This document shows, in pieces, positions 58,317 to 64,000 of a stretch of DNA of 64,000 bases (position 1 is the stretch's first letter; each line of letters opens with the position of its first letter). Position numbers and translations under genes: made by a program. A model generated the notes under the pieces. That model did no database searches. It was not told where the DNA came from and worked only from the letters and a program-made list of their open reading frames with translations. Source of the DNA: Enterococcus caccae ATCC BAA-1240 (GTDB lineage: Bacteria > Bacillota > Bacilli > Lactobacillales > Enterococcaceae); assembly GCF_000407145.1 (NCBI RefSeq), contig NZ_KE136475.1, positions 310,001 through 374,000 on the forward strand, given 5' to 3'.

Positions 58317-60263
58317 CTATTTCTTGTATCTAATTTTATTTAAAACGTACCGATAATTAACGAATCCAGTGAGAAATAAACCTAAGAATAGCCAAGTGTA
58401 GCTTGATTGTTCCCCTGTATCAGGGAGTTTCTTTTTGGCAAGGGTATTCGTTTTTGTGTCTGTTTTCGTTGATTGGTTGTTGCTGTTAGAAGGAGTGGTC
58501 TCTTGATTAGCGGAACCTTGTGCTCCTTTTTCAGTACTTGACGTTGTTGTTTCAGTTGTTTCGGAAGACTCAGTGGATGTAGTAGACTCTGTTTCATCTT
58601 TTGTATAAACATATGTTACTTCCTGATCTTCCTCAGTAAACAGACCTGTTGGAGTCCCTTTGATTTCTTTAAACGTAAACCCTTTAAGGTCGAGTTGCTC
58701 TGTTGTAAAGGGTTTTCCAACAGTATCAGTTTGAACTATTTTTTTAATTTCTTTACCAGTAGTATCTACATAATGAACGATCACTTTTCCTTCTATTTCA
58801 ATGATCGGTGCAGAAATCTTTTGGTAGACAAAGGTCACAGTTTGTTCTTGGTTGGTAAAACTGCCGGAGTTATGGCCGATTGTTTCTTGTAGCTGATAGC
58901 CAGGAATCTCTTGTGCAGTAATATCAAATGATTGACCAAGTAAGCCTGAACGTGTTTCGCTTGGTAGTAGTTTTTCACCAGCTGTATCTTGATAGTGGAT
59001 AGTGACAGGTTGACCATCATCTAGGACATCGAATTGGTGTAAATAAGTCCCAGATGATATAGCATAAAAGCTGAACCCATCTGGTTTAGCATATGAATCC
59101 GCTGGATTATTTAAACGAGCGTTGTATTCAAAACTAGTAATAGTTTTAAATTCAGTTTCTGTTACGTTTGAAACTGTGATCCCAAGATCAGTAATCTGTA
59201 GACGATTTGCAGGCAAACGTGTCCCATTGAAATCAAGATACGTATTGCTAGCGGAATTCGATGTTGTAAATGGTGGAACATAACCATCGAAGTTTGTCAT
59301 ACGGTTTGGCATCAGTGAGAATGGGATAAACAATGTTTCTTGATCAGAATCATAATGTAAAGCTGAGCGGCTAAGTGCTGTCGGTGGATCTGTCCGTCCA
59401 GTATTTTGTCCAAACGCCGATAAATAGCTAAGTGCTGGAAAATCATTGATTACAGTAAAATCTGTGATGCCACAAAATTGCACTGAAAGTGAATTTAAAA
59501 CAGGAAGAGCTTTAAAAGGTTCAATGGTTGTGATATTTATATTTGAATCCATGTAAATGCGTGTTAACGATGTTAGTTGAGCAATTTTAGGCAAAACAGT
59601 ATCATCAATATTAGTAGAAGCTAAACTAAGGTTTGTAAGTCCTGTATTTTTACTTAAATCCGGGAAATTTGCGCCAGTTAAACTTTTGGTTTGAAGCGTA
59701 AGATAAGTTAAGGAAGACAATTGTTCTAACGGACTAAAATCAGTTATGCTATTAGTTGTATTCATATAAATAGAGCCTAAATTTGTAGCGTGTTCCAATC
59801 CAGAAAGACTACTGATTTGAGACGAACTAAGATTAAGATCAGTTAGGCGATCCATATCTGCTTGCGTTAGTTCACTGCCGGTGGGCAAACCTAGGGTTGA
59901 AACGATTGCTTGTTTTAAAATTGGATCAGCAATCGTGATTGTATCAGTTTTTGGTGCAATCAGCATTGCACTAGTTTGGTTATCAATTGTAGCAGTTGTC
60001 GTTGAACTCGTTGTTTCACTTTCAGTGGACATCGTTGTTGTAGTGGCAGATTCTGTGGTGAAACTTGTTGTTGTTTCAGAAGAAGCAATGGTTGTATCTG
60101 CGGTTTCTTGTGACTGTGAAGAATTGACTTGCTCAGTTTCAGCTGTATTGTCTTCAGCAAAAACAAGAGATGGGGTGAGCAAAGTCGGAGTTAACAGAGC
60201 AAACAGCATGATTTTTTTCATAGATGTTTGCTTATGTATTGATGTGATGCGCCTGTTTTTCAT
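58317..60263 (-). CDS. LPDTG-anchored leucine-rich-repeat surface protein with MucBP domains (internalin-like)
   Basis: A 648-residue protein. Signal peptide (about 1-36, ending SLVFA/E), a Ser/Thr/Glu-rich stretch to about 105, then about six LRR units (about 125-290: LTDLNLSSSQISSLSGLEHA, TGLTNLSLASTNIDD and others). A linker follows, then two MucBP-like repeats (VTIHYQDTAGEKLLPSETRSG and VIVHYVDTTGKEIKK), a Ser/Thr/Lys-rich region and LPDTGEQSSY plus hydrophobic segment and basic tail. The layout is that of internalin-type adhesins, with MucBP suggesting mucin contact. GGAGGAAA precedes ATG 60263. Confidence 0.88.
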   Translation of the reverse strand: MKNRRITSIHKQTSMKKIMLFALLTPTLLTPSLVFAEDNTAETEQVNSSQSQETADTTIASSETTTSFTTESATTTTMSTESETTSSTTTATIDNQTSAMLIAPKTDTITIADPILKQAIVSTLGLPTGSELTQADMDRLTDLNLSSSQISSLSGLEHATNLGSIYMNTTNSITDFSPLEQLSSLTYLTLQTKSLTGANFPDLSKNTGLTNLSLASTNIDDTVLPKIAQLTSLTRIYMDSNINITTIEPFKALPVLNSLSVQFCGITDFTVINDFPALSYLSAFGQNTGRTDPPTALSRSALHYDSDQETLFIPFSLMPNRMTNFDGYVPPFTTSNSASNTYLDFNGTRLPANRLQITDLGITVSNVTETEFKTITSFEYNARLNNPADSYAKPDGFSFYAISSGTYLHQFDVLDDGQPVTIHYQDTAGEKLLPSETRSGLLGQSFDITAQEIPGYQLQETIGHNSGSFTNQEQTVTFVYQKISAPIIEIEGKVIVHYVDTTGKEIKKIVQTDTVGKPFTTEQLDLKGFTFKEIKGTPTGLFTEEDQEVTYVYTKDETESTTSTESSETTETTTSSTEKGAQGSANQETTPSNSNNQSTKTDTKTNTLAKKKLPDTGEQSSYTWLFLGLFLTGFVNYRYVLNKIRYKK

Positions 60264-60657
60264 ATGTATTTCCTCCGTGTTTCATAATAAAGTGTGTGAT
60301 GATAATAGAAAGCCATTATCACAAATCATTTTATCATAAAAATATTAAATATATATAATTATTTTTAAAATATTTATAATAAAATGATAAATTAAGATGG
60401 GGATGCTTTGTTTTATAGGGTTGTTAACGTTTTTTAGTTAAAAAAGATTTAAAAATAAGAAATAAGCAAAAAGGTGACAAGTTTCAAATAAGTGGATTAT
60501 AATAAGGGGGAGTTGTTACTAGAAATTATCTAGCTTTACTGGCTGACGTCGATTAAAAAAATAAAAATGATTACGTCAAAAAACACTATCTTTCTTTTTC
60601 CACTTTTTTAGACGAGGCTTAACAAGCCCGTTCAGCTTTTAAATTAAGGAGTACTTC
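60264..60657. other. Divergent intergenic region between the LRR protein and queG
   Basis: On the LRR side an inverted repeat TGATAAT (60300-60306) / ATTATCA (60315-60321) lies about 40 bases upstream of its start and could be an operator. On the queG side a leader of about 150 bases carries TGACGT/ACGTCA arms (about 60543-60581) and a GGCTT/AAGCC hairpin (about 60616-60628). No gene seen. Confidence 0.5.
60474..60503 (+). promoter_or_regulatory. Candidate queG promoter
   Basis: GTGACA (60474-60479), 18-base spacer, TATAAT (60498-60503). Implies a long 5' leader before ATG 60658. Confidence 0.55.
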
Positions 60658-61803
60658 ATGACATTAAAACAAAAAATCATAGCAGAAAGTAAACGATTAG
60701 GTATTGATAAAATTGGTTTTGCTTCGGCTGAGCCTTTCTATGAATTAGAAGACTCGCTAAAGGAGCAAAGAGAACGTGGGTTTAACTCCGGTTTTGAGCA
60801 TCAGGTGATCGAAGAGCGGGTTTATCCAGAGAAAACATTTGAAAATCCGAAAACGATTATTTCAATTGCGTTAGCTTATCCAACTAAAATAGAAGGAAAA
60901 GTCCCGAGAGATGAAAAAAGAGGAATGTTTGCTCGAGCTTCGTGGGGGATTGATTATCATGATGTCTTACGAGATCGGTTAGCAAAATTGATCGAATTTA
61001 TTCAATCACAAGCTCAAAGTCTTGAAGAAACTGAAGCATGGCGTTTTGCTCCTCAAGTGGATACTGGGGAATTGGTGGATGTAGCTGTTGCCCAGCGTGC
61101 TGGGTTAGGATTTATCGGCAGGAATGGATTATTGATCACTGAAGAGTTCGGCTCATTTGTTTATTTGGGAGAGATCGTGACAAACATTGATTTTGAAGTG
61201 GATAAACCAGTTCCATTTGGTTGTGGTGATTGTACAAGGTGTGTCACAGCCTGTCCTACGCAAGCACTTCTAGGAAATGGCAGTATGAATGCAAAAAAAT
61301 GCTTATCCTATCAAACCCAAACCAAAGATATGATGCCAGAAGAATATCGAAAAAAAATGCATAATGTCATCTATGGTTGCGATATTTGTCAGCTTGTTTG
61401 TCCATATAATCGTGGCAAAGACTTTCATTTTCATCAAGAGATGGAACCAGAAGTCGACACAGTTTATCCTAAATTGAAGCCGATGCTTAGTATCTCCAAT
61501 AAAGAATTTAAAGAAACCTTTGGGCATCTTTCAGGATCATGGCGAGGGAAAAAACCACTGCAAAGAAATGCCTTAATTGCATTAGCCAATTTAGGCGATC
61601 GCAGCGCATTGCCAGAGATTTACGTATGTGCAACTGAAGATGTGCGTCCTGTGATCAGAGGAACGGCTGCGTGGGCAATCGGAAAATTAGGAAATAAAGA
61701 AGCGGAAAAATGGCTAGGTGTTTTAAACGAATTGCTAAAAGTGGAGCCTGAAGAAGAGGTACTTGAAGAAATCAGAAATGCTATCAAACAATTAGAAAAA
61801 TAA
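60658..61803 (+). CDS. queG: Epoxyqueuosine reductase QueG
   Basis: A 381-residue cobalamin and iron-sulfur enzyme that reduces epoxyqueuosine to queuosine in tRNA, the last step of Q synthesis. Two 4Fe-4S motifs are clear: [16 protein letters not shown] and [13 protein letters not shown]. The N-terminal domain has the DUF1730 core ([18 protein letters not shown]), and the C-terminus carries HEAT-like repeats ([16 protein letters not shown]). AAGGAG lies before ATG, at the end of a 20-base segment shared with the fdrA leader. Other queuosine genes are not in the window. Confidence 0.95.
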   Translation: MTLKQKIIAESKRLGIDKIGFASAEPFYELEDSLKEQRERGFNSGFEHQVIEERVYPEKTFENPKTIISIALAYPTKIEGKVPRDEKRGMFARASWGIDYHDVLRDRLAKLIEFIQSQAQSLEETEAWRFAPQVDTGELVDVAVAQRAGLGFIGRNGLLITEEFGSFVYLGEIVTNIDFEVDKPVPFGCGDCTRCVTACPTQALLGNGSMNAKKCLSYQTQTKDMMPEEYRKKMHNVIYGCDICQLVCPYNRGKDFHFHQEMEPEVDTVYPKLKPMLSISNKEFKETFGHLSGSWRGKKPLQRNALIALANLGDRSALPEIYVCATEDVRPVIRGTAAWAIGKLGNKEAEKWLGVLNELLKVEPEEEVLEEIRNAIKQLEK

Positions 61804-61837
61804 CTATCAATTATGTAGAAATGAATCAAAGCTATAT

Positions 61838-61873
61838 AAAAGCCCTGGAAAGAATTTCTTTCCAGGGCTTTTT
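61838..61873. terminator. Bidirectional terminator after queG
   Basis: Perfect 17-base arms, AAAAGCCCTGGAAAGAA / TTCTTTCCAGGGCTTTT, with T-run. Confidence 0.95.
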
Positions 61874-61891
61874 AATGATCAACTTATAAAA

Positions 61892-62191
61892 TTAAGCCTT
61901 TGCAGCTTCTTTTGGTTCGCGGCCTAAAATAGCTTGTAAGACTGTTAATACGCCATATGAAGCTAAAATTGTGTAAATCAAGCTTGAGTAAGTTAGGATA
62001 TCGAAGTCCCACGTTTTGTAAATAACTAAAACAATTGCTAAAACAATACCTGCAAGAACGTTGAAGAATGCGAATGCCCATAGATTTCCATTTTCTTTAC
62101 GTGAAAGATAATAGATCGAAAACCATAAACTTAATACGCCCCAAGCGATGCAGACCAAAATAGCTGCCCAATAAATAATAAATGCTACCAC
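61892..62191 (-). CDS. Small membrane protein, three helices
   Basis: A 99-residue hydrophobic protein with three membrane segments (about 4-28, 38-58, 66-88) and a short Lys/Glu tail. The GTG start at 62191 has GAGGTGA about 8 bases upstream. I do not recognise a family. It is convergent with queG through a shared terminator and divergent from the sirtuin gene. Coding bias and a good ribosome site support it as a real gene. Confidence 0.7.
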   Translation of the reverse strand: MVAFIIYWAAILVCIAWGVLSLWFSIYYLSRKENGNLWAFAFFNVLAGIVLAIVLVIYKTWDFDILTYSSLIYTILASYGVLTVLQAILGREPKEAAKA

Positions 62192-62419
62192 GAAGTTTCA
62201 CCTCACTTTTATACATTAAGTATTCTATCACGTTCTCTTTTGTTTGTCATGAAAAGACAGTGAAAAAGCTAACATTCTTAACAGCTTCTCACTTGATTTT
62301 GGCTTCAAAATTTAGCCTTTTAGGTAGCGTAAAATGAATCAATTCTTTTTTAGTTATGCGAATATGTTTTCTCTCTAGTCCTTCTTTACGTTATAATAAA
62401 AATGTTAGGAGATGAATTG

Positions 62420-63136
62420 ATGCAAACAATTGATGAAACAGACGCAACCAACCTAATCAAACAAGCTGCTGCTATCACGTTTCTAACGGGAGCAGGCATT
62501 TCAACGGCATCAGGTGTGCCAGATTATCGCTCGCTGTCCGGAGTTTATCTAGGAATCGAACGACCAGAATATTTACTAAGTCACACTTGCATGGTGGAAG
62601 AACCAGAAAAATTTTACTCATTTGTACAGACGTTGTATCATCCTAAAGCTGAACCAAATAGCATCCATTTAAAAATGGCAGAACTAGAAAATATAAAAGA
62701 TATATGGATCATTTCTCAAAACATCGATGGCCTTCATGCCAAAGCGAAAACCCAGCAACTGGTCAATTTTCATGGAAACTTATATGATTGTTATTGTAGA
62801 AAATGTGGTCAATCCGTTTCGGCAGACACCTATTTAACTTCTGATCGCCATGAGCAATGCGGTGGTCAGATTCGACCGAATATCGTTTTATATGAAGAAG
62901 GATTAGATGAACAAGCAATAGCGGTATCGGTGGAGGCAATAGCCAAAGCAGATTTGATCGTAATCGTCGGTACTAGTTTTCAAGTACACCCATTTTGTGA
63001 CTTGATTCATTACGCAAAAGCAACAGCTACTATTTTAGTGATCAATCAAACACCGATCCATTTAAATAGGGATGCTTATTTCTTAAAAGAAGATGCAATG
63101 AAGGTCTTTAAAAATAGAGTGACAGAGGAGCGTTAA
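62420..63136 (+). CDS. Sir2-family NAD-dependent deacylase
   Basis: A 238-residue sirtuin: NAD-binding FLTGAGISTASGVPDYRS, SQNIDGLHAKA, catalytic His in VNFHGNLYDCYC, and IVGTSFQVHPF. The zinc site starts with CRKC, but the second pair is H-E-Q-C where C-x2-C is usual, so one ligand may be His. Removes acyl groups from lysines using NAD. ATG 62420 follows AGGAGATG; ATG 62402 lies too close to it. Followed by 1 base before the next gene, so cotranscribed. Confidence 0.87.
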   Translation: MQTIDETDATNLIKQAAAITFLTGAGISTASGVPDYRSLSGVYLGIERPEYLLSHTCMVEEPEKFYSFVQTLYHPKAEPNSIHLKMAELENIKDIWIISQNIDGLHAKAKTQQLVNFHGNLYDCYCRKCGQSVSADTYLTSDRHEQCGGQIRPNIVLYEEGLDEQAIAVSVEAIAKADLIVIVGTSFQVHPFCDLIHYAKATATILVINQTPIHLNRDAYFLKEDAMKVFKNRVTEER

Positions 63137-63137
63137 T

Positions 63138-63980
63138 ATGGAAGAAATTAAATCAGAACGACAAAAGATGATCGACGGCGAACTGTATTTTGCAGGAGAT
63201 CCTGAATTAGCAACAGCGCGAAAATTTGCTAGAGAACAAATGAAGCTGATCAATCGAGAAGAAGACACACAAATTCGCCGTCAATTAGTGGAAGAAACCT
63301 TTGGCTCGACTGGAACAGGTAGTTATATCGAACCATCGATTAGTTTTGACTATGGCTTTAACATTCATGTGGGGAAAAATTTTTATGCTAATTTCAATAG
63401 CATTTTCTTAGATATTTGCCCAATTACGATTGGAGATAACTGCATGTTTGGGCCAAACGCTCAATTATATGCAGCTACCCATCCGCTACATCCAGTCAAA
63501 CGAAACAGTGGCTTAGAATACGGTAAACCGATCACGATCGGTGATAACGTGTGGCTTGGCGGTGGTGTAATCATCGCACCTGGCGTGACATTAGGGAATA
63601 ATGTAGTAGTAGCAGCTGGGGCTGTTGTGACCAAATCATTTCCAGATAATTGTGTGATCGGCGGAAATCCCGCAAAAATCATCAAGGAAATCGACTTAGA
63701 AGAGAATAAACTGTCTCCTCTGATGATCCAACGAAATAAAATTGATACGCTAGATAAAAAAATCGTTGCCCTTTTAGAAGAACGTATGGAAGTTGTCGAA
63801 GCGATTATTGAAGTTAAAAAAAGCTCAGACAAACAAATTTTAGACACGACAAGAGAGCAAGAAGTTCTAAATAAAATTGCTGATTATATTGAAAATGATC
63901 AATATGAAGAAGTGATCAAAGAAACCTATCAAGGAATTATGGATGCCTCGAAACACTTCCAGCAAAAACGACTAGATTAA
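63138..63980 (+). CDS. Maltose/galactoside O-acetyltransferase fused to a chorismate-mutase domain
   Basis: A 280-residue bifunctional protein. Residues 1-185 are a maltose acetyltransferase: N-terminal cap (MIDGELYFAGDPELATARKF) then left-handed beta-helix hexapeptides, with the catalytic-type His in AATHPLHP and IGDNVWLGGGVIIAPGVTLG. Residues 193-280 are an AroQ-type chorismate mutase (RNKIDTLDKKIVALLEERME ... EQEVLNKI). GAGGAG precedes ATG, and it is paired with the sirtuin gene. Joint acetyl-sugar and chorismate chemistry has no obvious logic; the mutase part may be regulatory. The final 20 bases of the window contain AAGGAG, hinting at another gene to the right. Confidence 0.85.
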   Translation: MEEIKSERQKMIDGELYFAGDPELATARKFAREQMKLINREEDTQIRRQLVEETFGSTGTGSYIEPSISFDYGFNIHVGKNFYANFNSIFLDICPITIGDNCMFGPNAQLYAATHPLHPVKRNSGLEYGKPITIGDNVWLGGGVIIAPGVTLGNNVVVAAGAVVTKSFPDNCVIGGNPAKIIKEIDLEENKLSPLMIQRNKIDTLDKKIVALLEERMEVVEAIIEVKKSSDKQILDTTREQEVLNKIADYIENDQYEEVIKETYQGIMDASKHFQQKRLD

Positions 63981-64000
63981 GAAGCAAAAAGGAGAGAAGT

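Noticed and set aside
59881-60339. 152-residue rightward frame opposite the LRR protein
   Set aside because: It is the antisense shadow of the Ser/Thr-rich N-terminal region of the LRR protein; Val-rich composition and no ribosome site.
60504-60657. preQ1 riboswitch upstream of queG
   Set aside because: No match to the preQ1-I or preQ1-II sequence patterns I could check by eye; recorded only as a structured leader.

Overview
The window looks like the chromosome of a low-GC Firmicute, most probably an Enterococcus of the E. faecalis/E. haemoperoxidus type. The grounds are the fabI / fabO-fabN arrangement with FabT-like operators, LPxTG and SpaA-type surface proteins, a stand-alone Mga-family regulator, strong GGAGG ribosome binding sites, and many short hairpin terminators with an ACAAAACT...AGTTTTGT core. 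The genus call is inference from gene content. I see no rRNA, tRNA, CRISPR array, insertion sequence or prophage.

Layout. 1-1.4 kb: end of a peptide/bacteriocin-type ABC exporter with two membrane-anchored thioredoxin-like proteins. 1.7-5.2 kb: a GNAT acetyltransferase, an AbrB-domain membrane protein, and a leftward two-gene operon (PD-(D/E)XK-like protein plus sce7725-family protein) whose promoter carries a probable LexA box. 5.5-12.1 kb: a large Ig-repeat surface protein, a small secreted relative and an Mga-type regulator. 12.3-20.6 kb: accessory genes, namely a frameshifted HhH gene, an FRG-domain protein, an ABC-F protein behind an attenuator-like leader, a flavoenzyme remnant, an XRE regulator, a PadR/DUF1700 operon and an acyltransferase. 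20.7-23.5 kb: fatty-acid synthesis (fabI divergent from fabO-fabN).

23.5-32.5 kb is a catabolic locus. A PucR-family regulator is divergent from DUF2877 (AllH), FdrA (AllF), DUF1116 (AllG), an ankyrin/TPR protein, an NCS1 permease and a guanine-deaminase-like enzyme. The three All subunits match the oxamate carbamoyltransferase of anaerobic allantoin breakdown, but no allantoin gene lies here, so the substrate is open. 41.5-48.5 kb holds a second nitrogen/purine-flavoured operon: a polyamine-type ABC transporter, an adenine-deaminase homologue and a second amidohydrolase.

The rest is a 1406-residue SpaA-repeat LPATG surface protein (32.8-37 kb), efp, a NapA-like antiporter, the DtpT peptide transporter, a DUF1722 protein, an FAD amino-acid oxidase, an oligopeptide-binding lipoprotein with a C45 hydrolase, the leftward moxR-DUF58-transglutaminase operon, a zinc-type alcohol dehydrogenase, an LRR/MucBP LPDTG surface protein, queG, a small membrane protein, a sirtuin, and a maltose-acetyltransferase/chorismate-mutase fusion at the right edge.

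Most intergenic gaps end in clear intrinsic terminators, many serving convergent genes. Several starts were moved from the longest reading frame to the codon with a proper ribosome binding site; these choices are explained per gene.
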